A DNA stretch of 64,000 nucleotides from Ophiobolus disseminans (lineage: Eukaryota; Ascomycota; Dothideomycetes; Pleosporales; Phaeosphaeriaceae): NCBI GenBank assembly GCA_010093685.1, contig MU006225.1:1253575-1317574 (forward strand). The letters are read 5' to 3'. Below are positions 32,587 to 43,626 of the stretch, piece by piece; position 1 is the stretch's first letter, and each line of letters starts with the position of its first letter. The translations under genes and the position numbers were made by a program. The notes under the pieces were generated by a model that searched no databases, was not told the origin of the DNA, and saw only the letters and a list, made by a program, of their open reading frames with translations.

Positions 32587-34366
32587 ATGTCGCGCTACCT
32601 AGGTACGCAGAAAGCTGGCGCTGTAAGGCACCCCGACTGTCAGCTTTTGAGCAACTTTCATTCTCCGCGAGCAGTTGAGTGGCACTTTAAAGAGTGGTTA
32701 CCACAGCCAGCGTATCTTCTGCACCGATCATATTTTCAATATGGCCATCTTGCAGTGACTTTTGTACTGGCCTTTCTGCCAATCATCGCTTATGTCACGT
32801 TACAGTCGCAGTACCTTGTCCACTTCGACAACCTCCAGCGCTCTGTACAACCATATGTGGCTGACAAGTCTTTCCTCCGTGCATTCGTCGGTGAACAAAT
32901 CCCACCGCGATCCGCAACGCCGCTCGTTGTTACAGCCTTCGCACACTGGTCGCATTACGAAAAGATCGCAAAAGTGGCTGTTGCTCTCGCAGATATCGGA
33001 TACCCAATAACCTTCATCACGGGTCGCATCTTTGAAGACAATTTCAAGAAGCTACATCCCCAGATCTCCTTCCACCCCATCCATGGCAAGCCAGACAAGT
33101 TCACCGATGAATACTATGAGATGATCAAGACATTTGAACCAGGGAGCGCCGAACTTGGCCTCTTCATGATGATGAAAGCTCTGATTGGCGGCATACCAGA
33201 TCAACATGAAACATTGCAGCAAGTTTTTAAGAATCATCGAGCTCAGTATGGCGAGAGCAACCTCTTGTATCCCTCTACGATCTACCCTTCGCCGACCACC
33301 ATCCCATCTTACTTGGAGCTCCCGGTGTCAAACCAGACGCAAGCCTTGGTATCAGTTGCCGCCCACTCACTCTTGACTCTAACGACTCATATCCCTTCTA
33401 CATGGGCAAACGACCAGCATGAGACTTGGACGCCAAAGCGATGCATCACGCAGCCAACCATCCTGACAAAAGAGACTATGCCACCAAAGAAGTTAGTAAG
33501 GCCTATTGGCAGAAAATGAATGATATGGGTGCTCCCGAGGTGCATGACTGGCATAGTTACCATTTCATGTCTGCGCTACCGGACTACCTGCTGCCACTTG
33601 GTGTGCCAGAATTCGAGTTCATGCGAACGAATTCAAGACCAAACATCCATTACTTCGGCGGATTGAAGGCGCATCATTCGGAACCGAGCTCAGTTGCCGA
33701 CCTACCGGATTGGTGGGGCGTCGTCGCAGCAGCGAAGCAGGAAGGGAAGAAGATCGCCGCTGTAAGTCAAGGGACGCTGACTCCGGATCTGGCTTAGCTT
33801 TTGATCCCCGCCTTAGAGGCGATGAAGGAGCGAACGGACGTATTAGTCATTGCAACTACTGTCGCCGTGGAATTTGATGCTCTGCAAGACCTCGTCATTC
33901 GCAGTAATGCGCGCATAGCTAAATTTGTACCATATGACGTCTTGTTGCCACAAGTATGATATAGCCTCCAGTCAGCCTACATTTAAGATGCTGACAGAAC
34001 TAGGTGGATATTCTCGTCAACAACGGCGGCTACGGTGCCGTCATCCAAAGTCTCCAGCTCGGCGTACCCATGGTCCTCGCTGGCCAAGGCGAAGACAAGA
34101 ACCTCACGAATACCATCGTCGAGTGGAAAGAAGTCGGCGCCAATCTCGGAACGATGAGGCCTAGTATCGAGGCCGTGCGCAATGGCATTTCGAAAGTTTT
34201 GGAGGACGCGAAGTACAAGAAGAATGCCGTCGCGATGAGCAAGAATTTTGACAAGTACGATATGACTACAGTGTTCGATGGAGTCATCCAAGGTGCGGTC
34301 AAGAAGTGGATGAAGGAGAAGAGTTATGCTAGGAGGGCCTCGGTAGAGCATCACGGAGAGACATGA
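32587..34366 (+). pseudogene. GT1 (UDP-glycosyltransferase-type) pseudogene with three lesions
   Basis: The start MSRYLGTQKAGAV at 32587 leads into a membrane segment (LAVTFVLAFLPIIAYVTL) and a GT-B N-domain (TPLVVTAFAHWSHYEKIAKVA). Near 33250 the frame is lost by one missing base: FKNHRAQYGES should continue QPLVSLYDLPFADHHPILLGAPG, found in the next frame. That frame is cut by TGA at 33420-33422, resumes DLDAKAMHHAANHPDK, and is cut again by TAG at 33795-33797 (CTTACxAxL-type position GTLTPDLA*LLIPAL, CAG to TAG likely). A normal 50 bp intron (33954-34003) follows, then VDILVNNGGYGAVIQSLQLGVP with the sugar-nucleotide binding signature. The usual HCG motif reads NNGG. Three independent lesions make sequencing error unlikely as a full explanation. 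Confidence 0.82.
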
Positions 34367-34736
34367 ACTGTCATGTTGGCACATTTCAGGCATCGTAATC
34401 GGGAAACCCAAACGCCGAGTATATTTTACAGTGTATCATAAAACTCTGGAAGCTACCGTGAAAACTGTCCGGTGGACTTTTGATGATGAGTTCTCTGTGT
34501 GGAGATCCACGTGAACTTTCGGAAGAATTCAAATGGCGTCATTGTTGGAAAGGGTAACGTGACCTGCTGGACTACCCGCCTTGGCAAAAGGAGCTATGTA
34601 AGCTAGCTGTTCAAGTTCCAACTAATTTCACATTGTGATAGTCGTAACTTCGCGACTAGCTCGCGTATTCTCACCCCTCTCAACCACCCCGATTTCTACC
34701 AAACCTTTCGCCTGCGTGACTTGATCAGTCGCTGTC
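34367..34736. other. Intergenic, about 370 bp
   Basis: Upstream region of the next 2EXR gene. No motif is singled out. Confidence 0.45.
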
Positions 34737-35465
34737 ATGATGCCAATCGAAAACACGAACCCCTCCTTGGCAGACGATATGCCACCAGAGTTGCGTCTTG
34801 TAGTCTACTCATATGTCATCGGGAACGACTTCAAGGGTGACATCACCTCACTTGAAAGCGTCTTCTTGAGTTGCAAATTCATCCACAAAGAGCTCGGACA
34901 CGAACTGCTACAAGCGTTCAGCAAGACATTGAACGCTACTCTTGACATCATAACCGCTCAGTGGACGGCTGCTTTTTACAAGCCCCTTCAAATCACCCAC
35001 TCGGGTTCAAGACTTCATGAGACAACTCTTACCATCGGCATCCCACGAAGTGCACTCCACAGCACGAAGGATCTCGATGTGCCGCATCGCGACGACAACG
35101 GGCTTGGCAAAGTGTTGGAGTTCCTGCACCCTTTGCTAGCGTTCCAATTCAAACGACTGGCTTTTCGTTTTTGCCCTGACACCTCGTGTGAGGATGATGA
35201 CGCGGAGTCGATTCCGCGCCTACTCAAGGATTTGATCTGTCTAGTGTGCCGCGGACATCTCGACAAGTTCGAGAACTCCCCAACCGGCCGCGACGAAATA
35301 GAGGTTGACTCTGTGCGGGCAAAACAGATTGTATTCGAGTGGAAGCATACTTGCCAACAATCAAGCCAATCAATCTGTGAGCAAAAGCTTGGACTGCAGC
35401 CTGTTTTTGGAGTTGTAGGCTTGGATTGCAGACCTATCAAGCGGCGGATGGGTAGATTGAACTGA
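34737..35465 (+). CDS. 2EXR-domain protein with a repeat-derived C-terminus
   Basis: A single exon of 242 residues; starts at either of two adjacent Met codons. The 2EXR block is DDMPPELRLVVYSYVIGNDFKGDITSLESVFLSCKFIHKELGHELL. The middle (LHETTLTIGIPRSAL and VLEFLHPLLAFQFKRLAFRF) is typical of the group. The last 40 codons (from about 35346) lie in sequence that recurs downstream: a 22 bp segment is repeated inverted at 35862-35883 and a 17 bp segment is repeated directly at 35801-35817. The C-terminus therefore seems to have been replaced by a repetitive element. Confidence 0.7.
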   Translation: MMPIENTNPSLADDMPPELRLVVYSYVIGNDFKGDITSLESVFLSCKFIHKELGHELLQAFSKTLNATLDIITAQWTAAFYKPLQITHSGSRLHETTLTIGIPRSALHSTKDLDVPHRDDNGLGKVLEFLHPLLAFQFKRLAFRFCPDTSCEDDDAESIPRLLKDLICLVCRGHLDKFENSPTGRDEIEVDSVRAKQIVFEWKHTCQQSSQSICEQKLGLQPVFGVVGLDCRPIKRRMGRLN

Positions 35466-35883
35466 AGATTGATTGTTATATAGCTCAAGCCTAGCAAAAG
35501 TGAGGTTTCTTGCAGCGCTCTACTCACAGTGGGAAGCAGCACTAGAGAACTACTACTTAGCACACGTGATCTACTTCTCATAAACCGTCACAGATATAGT
35601 GGACGGAAAATTCGTTCATATAGATGAGCTGCAACACCAAAAAGTATTGTGAGATTGCTCCTACAGCAAAATCAGCCGCCTTATCTCTATGTTTTGCGCC
35701 CTATCTACCCAGGGCTATTCTTATCAATAGGCCTCAAGCCCTATCAATCTCACCAATCAATCTTCAATCTCTGGATTGATTTGCAGGCCAAAATAGGTGC
35801 TGTAGGCTTGGATTGCATGAAGGTCAAGCTACCCCTTGGCTTGCCTTGAAGGCTTGCAATCGGCTTGATTGTTGGCAAGTATG
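35346..35883. repeat. Cluster of dispersed direct and inverted short repeats
   Basis: CATACTTGCCAACAATCAAGCC (22 bp, first 20 shown by CATACTTGCCAACAATCAAG) at 35346-35367 has its exact reverse complement at 35862-35883. TGTAGGCTTGGATTGCA at 35414-35430 recurs directly at 35801-35817. Many further CAATC/GATTG words lie between. The pattern suggests a degraded transposable element or nested insertions. Confidence 0.6.
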
Positions 35884-36673
35884 ACTGGAAGGGTATGCAT
35901 GGCGGTTGTGATATTGAGGGCAACTTGTATGGGTGGCTTATTGCGGTGGATACCGACCTTCACAGCTGGGATGTAACGTTCGATTAGCTTGATGGAACGA
36001 CGAAGACTGCTGAAGATTATCTTACGGGGGATAGGCAGGCAGAAGATTCGCCGCAAGCATACTGCGCTGTTTGGTCCCGGCGTCCACGTCTAGATCGCTG
36101 TGTTTAGCCGTCAACACAACTTCCATCGTAGTCTCGCCGAATAACCGGAAGTCTAGCAAGGCTTCTCCAGGCCTTGTAAAGCTTCACGATACTGAAATAC
36201 AACCGCTCTTGCTAGAGCTTGCAAAGAGGAATCATTTTCGCAATTGTACTGAATAGATTTGCTAAAAAGGTGCACACGCTAGCACAGTTTGTCAGCTCAG
36301 GTGCAGCATTGAAAGAAGGTGAGGTAGCTGCCTGGGCGTGGATGCTGTGGCGTATCTCAGCTACCAGATCGAGCCATTTGCGCAGCGGCATAGCATATTG
36401 TCGGGAGCCAAGAGAGTCGAGAGGTGTGTGAATGACGTGAGCAGGAGAGCTGACTAATTCTTAGGTATGAGACCAGAGCATTCATAGGTGTGGGAAAGAA
36501 CTCGGAGGATAAGCGGGGGATAGCAACGGACTGTGTTTGGTGTTGACATCATTTGGCATTGCTCCACTTTAATCTACACTTAGTCACAAACAACAACGGA
36601 ATTCCTTCTCTTACACAGACTTGCTGCAACTCTTCTTCAACTTGACCACTCGCCCGCTCGCCCACGGCACAAG
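35466..36673. other. Intergenic, about 1.2 kb, partly repeat-derived
   Basis: The left part belongs to the repeat cluster ending near 35883. A minus-strand frame at 36056-35829 (ERYIPAVKVGIHRNKPPIQVAL) could be a remnant of an element-encoded protein, but it is not recognisable. No intact gene is supported. Confidence 0.4.
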
Positions 36674-37450
36674 ATGGTGAGTGTTAGCCTCTTTATTTGA
36701 AACATATCGGTATGCTAATTGCTCTTCCAGGCCGGATCCAATCACCACATCCTCACCTTTCCTGCAGAGCTGCGCTTGCGCATCTACGAATATCTCTTAC
36801 CTCTCAATCTCGATAGAGGTGATCTCAGGGGCCTCGTCGTATCGTGTCGCACTGTCAAAGACGAGGTGTATCACGAGATGGCCAAAGTCGCGCAGAAGGC
36901 TCGCGACGAACTCCAAGCGCGCTGGCCGTTCGAAGAGCCATTTGCCATCCCTTTCCTTGCACGCCTCTTCAGAACGGGAGAACTTCTTGTCGAGGTACCC
37001 TATCTTGGAGGTATACTAGTACATGACTTCGCGCGTGGTCCCAGATCAGAAGCGAGACCGGGAATAGGACTTGCTCAGCAAGGCGGATTTGCCCTTGGAG
37101 CTCGGCGTGTACTTTTGTATGTCACACAAGTCGAAAATACGGCGCCTTTGAAGCACCAAGAGGCCGAATTCGCCCGCATGATCAAGGTCTTCTGGCATAT
37201 TAACACCTGCCCTCCCGACCGATACCTAGCGTTCCTGTTGCAGCTCTATATAGATACATGCAATGTCGATATTGAGTGCGAGGGTGGATCGGAGGAAGCG
37301 GAGATTAGACAGAATTACGTTGGTCATGAGGAAAGGACAACACCCATGGTTTCTAGGTACGTAGGAAGCCGGGATGAGACAGGCAAAATAATGTTAGTCA
37401 TATATGAATGGGTGGGCGGCCTGAGAGACTACCACAGTGAACGAAGATGA
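36674..37450 (+). CDS. 2EXR-domain protein with a one-codon first exon
   Basis: The ATG at 36674-36676 is followed at once by a GTGAGT donor; the intron 36677-36730 (54 bp) ends in CTTCCAG and the second exon reads AGSNHHILTFPAELRLRIYEYLLP, giving 240 residues. The 2EXR block continues with RGLVVSCRTVKDEVYHEMAK. The protein has an acidic segment (ECEGGSEEAEI) and ends DYHSERR. No lesion is seen. Of the five 2EXR copies here this is the clearest intact one. Confidence 0.75.
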
Positions 37451-37583
37451 GATGAAAGAGATGGAAGGGGGACGACAGGCCGATAAGGATGATACGCGAG
37501 TTAAATAGCGCCTTAGCAGCTGAACACGTCGCGTCACGATCAATGCGTCCATTACTTTTCTCGAACACGCAGTGTGATGCTAA

Positions 37584-38606
37584 TTACACAGTGAACTTCT
37601 CCTTGTTCTCCTCCGCGCAGCCCTCCGCGATCTCCCGCACCTTCGCATCGCCAAGCTCCTCGAAAATATCAAAGCCCCACCGCGACTGCTGGTTGAACCG
37701 CTTGTGCCTCTCAAGCGCGGTAAGCTCTTCGAACGCGTCTTTGGGGAGCTCCTTGACCTGCAGGTTGCTCTTTATCCTGTGCGGTGTCACGCTCTTTGGT
37801 AGAACAACTGTGCCGCGCTGGATGCCCCACGTCGCCAGCAATTGACCACCGTCCATACCCAGCCTTTGTCCAAGCACGCCGACACGCTCGTCGTCGACTG
37901 TGCGCGGCTCTCCGGTCTGGTTGTTGCCCAGTGGTGAGTATGCCTCGATCAGGATGTTCTTGCTCTTGCAGAAGTCGAAAAGGGCGGGCTGTTGGAGATA
38001 TGGATGCGCCTCCACTTGATTGACAGCGGGGACGACGTCTGTCTTGGACAGAAGGTCTTCTAGTTGCTTGATGGTGAAATTTGAAACACCAATGGCGCGG
38101 ACTTTGCGGGTCGAAAGCAGCTTTTCCATGGCCTTGTAGGTTGTCGCGGGATCGATATCGACGAGGTCGAACACGCCGCTTTCACGCAGAGGAAACCACT
38201 TCCCAGTCTTGCCATTGAATGCACTAAATGGTATCAGTACGCTGGAATTTGAGACGCGTCATGCGACTTACACAGGCCAATGCATTAAAAACAGGTCCAG
38301 GTACTCCACGCCGAGGTCCTGCAACGACTTGTCGAGCGCGGATTCGACATCCTCAGGCGCGTGCTTCGTGTTCCAGAGCTTTCCGGTGATAAAGATCTCT
38401 GATCGAGGAACGCCACTTTGTCGGATGCCGTCTCCGACTTCGGACTCGTTACGATAGATCGAAGCGCAGTCAATGTGACGGTAGCCAGATTTCAGCGCTA
38501 TTTCAACGGCACGCTCAACTTCGCCAGGTTTCGCTTGCCATGTGCCAAATCCTACCGCGGGTATTTGAGCACCGGTATTGAGCTTGAAGTGTGTTGGGAG
38601 CGGCAT
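37584..38606 (-). CDS. Aldo-keto reductase
   Basis: Two exons (intron 38271-38224, 48 bp, GTAAGT to TTTAG, frame kept) give 324 residues. The tetrad is visible: Asp in YRHIDCASIY, Tyr in SIYRNE, Lys in ITGKLWN and His in LMHWPV. NADPH-binding elements follow (GVSNF, VNQVEAHPYL, EAYSPLG, LPKSVTPHRIKSNL). The sequence resembles fungal glycerol/xylose-type AKRs that reduce aldehydes with NADPH. Its start is 379 bp from that of the divergent Zn2Cys6 regulator, and an aldehyde-producing reductase lies 5 kb away. A role in processing that aldehyde is an inference from position. Confidence 0.88.
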
Positions 38607-38985
38607 GGCTGTCGCTGAATTGTGGCGCAGCTAAGCAAATGAGAATGTGTGTGAAGTAAAGCGAGATGCCCATGAAAAAGATGGCGCATGCTGGGCTTTA
38701 TTCTCGAATCTGACTATCCATTTGTTCTCCGACGATATGGCAGGATACGACGGGGTTGATGAAGCCGCATGGCAGCTGCGGCGGAAACCGCGGGTCGCCG
38801 AAAGCGGGGTCGGATACGGATGTCATTCGCTACATCCTCCTCAACGATCCATTATTCTCCCCAGGCTTCGCCAACCTTACGCACTGTGAGCATATCCGGG
38901 ATATCCTCACGATATTCCGACACTGAGGAAGTAGCAACAGCACTCGCTAAGCCTTTGCCGACGAAGGCTCCGTCTTACCAGGCCA
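38607..38985. promoter_or_regulatory. Bidirectional promoter between AKR and Zn2Cys6 regulator
   Basis: The 379 bp region contains ATATCCGG (38892-38899) and several CGG/CCG triplets (38780-38830) of the type bound by Zn2Cys6 proteins. The same ATATCCGG octamer occurs in the promoter of the A-T-R gene at 43409. Binding is not demonstrated. Confidence 0.4.
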
Positions 38986-41175
38986 ATGGCAAATTGTCCA
39001 ACTACTCCTTCGCGAGTTCCGCAACCCTACGCTAATAGTTCTATACCCGCGAAACGAGCTTGGAATGATGGGTTTCGCCAAAAGACCAAGGTTACGCGAG
39101 CATGCGATCTCTGCAAGGCGAAGAAGTCGAAGTGCTCCGGAGAACAACCTTGCGAAACGTGTACTCGCCGAGGCCTAAACTGCCAATATGAAGCCAACTA
39201 TTCCCGGGGACGCCCACCTCCTCCACGCGAACCGCTGCGCTCTCCGCACGAGCCGAATCAAATCCCCGTCTCGGAACAGCCAGAACCGAACACACCAGCC
39301 ATGTCCTTTTCCCCAGTGGTTCCACACCCTTCAGGGCCCACTGAACCCGTTCAAGAGCCACCGTCACGTGCTTCGCCGGGCTTGGAAGTCGGTGGCCAGT
39401 ACTCGGATCCAACATCCGGCCTTTCGTTCTTGCACCGTGCTTGGCGCCGAATATCCAACAATGAAAACAGCCAAGTTTTGACAAGACAGCTGGCGTCCAG
39501 CGAGGATGAGCAGCTATTGGCATCTGCCGGCGACAAACCATTCCAAACGTCTGGAGCAGTCCAGCTACCGTCACCAAGCAGAGGCCATGCATTGCTCGAG
39601 CTTTACTTTGACGTATGTATTGCGACATACAGAATCTTACATAGACCGTCTGTGGAAGCTTGGTGCTCTGCAATTCTGGCAAACGCGCAAGGAAGCCGTC
39701 CTCTGACCGATGGTGTTGGTAACGCGAGAACTTCCGTGGTGTTATCGGTCCTCGCGATCTCGTCCTTCCACGAGGAAAAGGCAAGAGGCGACAATAGGTT
39801 CTCCCCGGCGAGTCCTGACACTGTACAACCATCACTACAGAGCGATGAATTCTTTTGTGAAGCGTCGCGCCTCACTGAGGAAGAGACTGGTCTCCCGAGG
39901 CTAGAGTCTGCCCAGTCCCGACTGATCCAAGTGTTATATCTTCTCATGTCTAGCCGGTTCAACCAGGCATGGTATACCTTTGGTCATGCCCTGCAGATCA
40001 TATCTGCTTTGGGGCTCCACCGGAAAGAAGCTCGCAAGCGCGCGTCTGTTTCTGTAGCCCAGCGACGAGACTACATTGATGATCAGTGCAAGCGGCGGAC
40101 TTTCTGGGTGGCGTATACATTGGACAAATATCTTGGTGTCATCTTTGGAAGACCGCGCCATTACCATGACGACGACATCGATCAAGACTTTCCTGATTCT
40201 ATCAATGACGAAGACATGTCCAGCTCTGGTCCAAACATGGGAAGTGTGGAGTCAGATTGTCACATTGACTCGCTCATATTCCACGCCCGACTAGCCCAAA
40301 TCGCCGAGAGGATCTCGCGCGAGGTATATTCCATCAAAACAATCCCTGACCAGGTCCGCCTTGCCGCATCACATCGTCTTGGCGCAGAGCTTCGTGAGTG
40401 GAAGGCGTCACTACCGCCATTCCTTGGTGCTATCAATCCAAGCAGCTTGATCCCAAGTTTCAGAAGGCAAGCCACTGCCCTGAAGCTATCATACTGCCAC
40501 GCCGTTATGCTCGCCCATCGGCCTTTTCTGCTGAAGAATACCTTTCGCAACAGCGAGGAGATGCGACTGCTCGCTAAAGAGAGCCTCAAAGAGTGCATCT
40601 CTGCAGCCCAGTCAGTGCTAGAAGCAGTCGACCGAATGGCACAAGAAGGTCGTCTATTTCACGCGTTTTGGTGGACTCATTACGTGTGCTTCTGCGCTCT
40701 CGTCATTGTCTACGTGTGGGCTATTCAGGAGAGCAATGACAGCTCGACGATAGACGAGCGACGCAAGATTTTAGATCAAGCTGAACGCTGCCTGGGACAT
40801 CTAGCGCAAGCAACGGCAAGCAACTCTCCGTCGCGCAAATACAGCATTATATTACAGGAATTGCGAGCAGAGGCTAAACGGAAGACAGCGCGACAGGTCC
40901 AAGAGCATTGGCAGGCCAAAGCAGGGCCAGCAACAATGGCGGTGCAAGGTCTCAGCGACGTGGCTAGCCTGAACATCCTCGGACACCCTTCTTCGCTGGA
41001 CGCAGGGTCGGCGCAACAAACATGGCAGCCGCTGTTTGGTAGCCCTATCGATACGGCAACGCCAGGCTTGCAGAACTTTTTGGACGACTGGCAGACTACA
41101 GACTGGCTACACCTTGACTCTTCCGCGTTTGGACCGTTCCACGGATTCGACGACGGTTCTCTCACATGGATATAG
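38986..41175 (+). CDS. Zn2Cys6 transcription factor with fungal-specific TF domain
   Basis: A single exon of 729 residues. The binuclear cluster is complete, RACDLCKAKKSKC then SGEQPCETCTRRGLNC, with Cys 40, 43, 50, 56, 59 and 66 (CX2CX6CX5CX2CX6C). A Pro-rich linker follows, and the fungal_trans (MHR) region begins about residue 195 with LLELYFDVCIATYRILHRPSVEAW. Typical later elements are GLHRKEARKR, KRRTFWVAYTLDKYLGVIFGRPRHYHDDDIDQDFP and SYCHAVMLAHRPFLL. It lies between a divergent AKR and a convergent MFS transporter, with an A-T-R enzyme beyond, so it is the likely pathway-specific regulator of this cluster (inference). Confidence 0.9.
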   Translation: MANCPTTPSRVPQPYANSSIPAKRAWNDGFRQKTKVTRACDLCKAKKSKCSGEQPCETCTRRGLNCQYEANYSRGRPPPPREPLRSPHEPNQIPVSEQPEPNTPAMSFSPVVPHPSGPTEPVQEPPSRASPGLEVGGQYSDPTSGLSFLHRAWRRISNNENSQVLTRQLASSEDEQLLASAGDKPFQTSGAVQLPSPSRGHALLELYFDVCIATYRILHRPSVEAWCSAILANAQGSRPLTDGVGNARTSVVLSVLAISSFHEEKARGDNRFSPASPDTVQPSLQSDEFFCEASRLTEEETGLPRLESAQSRLIQVLYLLMSSRFNQAWYTFGHALQIISALGLHRKEARKRASVSVAQRRDYIDDQCKRRTFWVAYTLDKYLGVIFGRPRHYHDDDIDQDFPDSINDEDMSSSGPNMGSVESDCHIDSLIFHARLAQIAERISREVYSIKTIPDQVRLAASHRLGAELREWKASLPPFLGAINPSSLIPSFRRQATALKLSYCHAVMLAHRPFLLKNTFRNSEEMRLLAKESLKECISAAQSVLEAVDRMAQEGRLFHAFWWTHYVCFCALVIVYVWAIQESNDSSTIDERRKILDQAERCLGHLAQATASNSPSRKYSIILQELRAEAKRKTARQVQEHWQAKAGPATMAVQGLSDVASLNILGHPSSLDAGSAQQTWQPLFGSPIDTATPGLQNFLDDWQTTDWLHLDSSAFGPFHGFDDGSLTWI

Positions 41176-41323
41176 ATGAATCACAGATTCAGAAGGTTGT
41201 TGTCCAAATAATTCATCAATCTATTTAAAAATTGCAAACGTAAACAGCATATACCATCCTATCTGTCGTACGCTACCCATTGTTGTGTGCATTTATGCCA
41301 CCCATACCCCGCATCGCTACCCT

Positions 41324-43099
41324 TTAGAGGGTGTATCGGAACAATGGGGACTTGTCACCCATGTCCAGCAACTCCTCATCGGTGTACTTCTCCCTCACTT
41401 CATCCTCAGTCATCCTGGCCTTCCTCTTGTTACCCCACTTGTATGACAGCTCCAGCAAGAAAGATACGATGAAACCGGTCGCACCAAATGCAAGAGACAA
41501 CCCGAAGCCAGTGTAGTACTTGGGCTTCTCGGATTCGAGGTACATGTAACTTCCGATGACACCACCAATGTTGCCGACGCAAATGTTGAAAGCGACACCG
41601 ATGGCTCGGCGCGATGTCGGAGCCAGATTGTTTGCCGCCCACGAGCTGCCGGCTGGCTGAATGGGGTAAATGCCCATGCAGGTCAGGATGATTGCAAAGA
41701 ATGCAGGACCGATGTTTCCACCAAGGTTGCCGTCGAAAGAGATGACGATGGCATAACCAATGAAGATGAACGAGAGGGGGATAGCGACGAACGGTAGACG
41801 CCAGTAGAATCGATCCGAGAGCCGAGCAAAGACGACAGAGCTGATAGCGCCTGCAACATATGGTGGAACGGTCATGAGCTGGGCGTTCGTGTTGCTGAAG
41901 CCCATGCTCTTCACGATGGTGGGGAGTGTGAATTTGGTACCTGGTCGAGGTCAGTATTTGTCAACGCGAGAAGCATCGTTGAACCCACCATAAGAGCACG
42001 CCGAGATGCAGAGAAGGATGTATGCCTGCATGTACAAGCGCCAGTTGCAAAGCACCATCTTCAGGTCTTTCCAGCGGAAGTGCGCCTTCTCCTCGGTAAA
42101 CTTGCCGCCGTCCTTGATGAACCTCTGCAGCTCGAGGAAGCGAATCTCTTCAGGGTCCAGCCACCTGCCACTCAGAGCTGGCGAGTCGATCAAGAGGAAG
42201 AAGCATGATACACCCAGCGCTACGGTGATAATCCCCTCTAACAAGAAGATCCAACGCCACCTATTGATGGAAATGGTTAGCGGACCAGTAGTGTCAAAGC
42301 AGCGAGAGTGAACGTACCCTTCGTATCCGCCAACGCCGTCCATCTTAGCGATTCCTGCCGCGAGTAGTCCACTGAAAGCGCCCGAAAGAGCCGATGCGCA
42401 GTAGAAGTAGGATATTCTAGTCGCGAGATCTCTCGGCATATACCAGTAGGTACAAAGATAGACCGCGCCAGGGAAAAATCCAGCTCTGGTGAGGCAACAT
42501 GTCAGCTCTGCTGCAGCGTCAAAGCTTCGGACTGAACTTACTCAAATACACCGAGGAGGATGCGCGTGATCAACAGCCCAGTGAAGTTTTTCACAACACC
42601 CATCATGGTCATGACAATGCCCCAGCAAACGATCAATATTCCGAGGTAGTATGATGGTCGCTTGAAGCGCTTGAGGAGCATGTTCGACGGAATTTCAAGA
42701 AGGATGTACGGGACGAAGAAGACGGACAGAACGATGTTCCATTGAACACCATCCAGCTTGAGGTCTGTTACCATACCCTCGATTTTGGCGTTCTATGCGA
42801 GTCAGCGTGATTCTACTATGTCTTGCGGGGCGACTTACTCCGATGTTGGCGCGGTCAATGTGGGAGATGAGGTAGAGAACAGCCAGCATGGGCACCAGTC
42901 GGATGTCCACTTTGTGAATCACCTTCTTTCGCCTCTCTTCCGAGAAGTTGATGTAGAAGTCGGCGTCGACTGGATCGAGTCCTAGGACTTGGACATTATC
43001 GATCTGAACCATCTGGTGTGGCTTGGTCGCATAGACTGAGTCCGCCTTGTCGTCGACATACTGGATATGATCCTTCTCCATGCCGGTAGTGGTCGCCAT
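41324..43099 (-). CDS. MFS transporter, ACS/allantoate-permease type
   Basis: Five exons (introns 42838-42793, 42541-42486, 42317-42261 and 41988-41941, all GT-AG, 46-57 bp, frame kept) give 522 residues. The first helix reads VPMLAVLYLISHIDRANIG with the family DRxNIG motif; GVQWNIVLSVFFVPYILLEIPSN and RILLGVFEAGFFPGAVYL are the matching second and fourth segments. A charged central loop (LDPEEIRFLELQRF) and FALPTIVKSMGFSNTNAQLMTVPPYV begin the second half. Family members import anionic vitamins, amides or amino acids; some secondary-metabolite clusters use them. It diverges from the A-T-R gene. Confidence 0.9.
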
Positions 43100-43626
43100 T
43101 GAGACAAAAAGAGTTAGAGAAGATGTAGCCGAAGATGTGCTTGAAGTGCAGCTGGTAAGGAAAGCCTGCGATGGTTCTTTCTCAAAGACCCGGGGTGTCG
43201 CTTTATACACGCATACAACTCTCACACCCTTGTGAGAAGAAGGAGCGTGGCTTTGTGGAGAGCCCGAGGTCAACCCCAGATTCGCCCTCAACCCGCCATG
43301 CGACCGTGGAGAAATCCACTAAAACTGAGCATTAGGCTGTCGGCATGGCCTCGCGGGCGAAAACGACTGGGGATGGCGTCCGGATTTGCGTGACTTCGAA
43401 TAGGAACAATATCCGGAAATCCGAACCCCGCCGGAACTGACCCAATCGGTCCTAATCCTGACCCACTGGACCTTCCGGGCGAGACGGTTGTCCATCACCC
43501 TGGCTGGACCGGCACAGAAGAGTACTAAAAGACCAGCACTGCAATGGTTCAAAATGCATGCACCACGTCTTCTGCATTTGCTGCCTCGTTCTACGGCTGC
43601 TTTGTTCATGATACCCAGCCAACATC
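43100..43626. promoter_or_regulatory. Bidirectional promoter between MFS transporter and A-T-R enzyme
   Basis: The 527 bp region contains ATATCCGGAAATCCG (starting 43409) followed by CCGCCGG, a plausible Zn2Cys6 site cluster that shares its ATATCCGG core with the AKR/regulator promoter. Confidence 0.4.

Noticed and set aside
35829..36056. Transposase-like remnant on the minus strand
   Set aside because: The short translation has a plausible look, but no catalytic motif or family signature could be identified.
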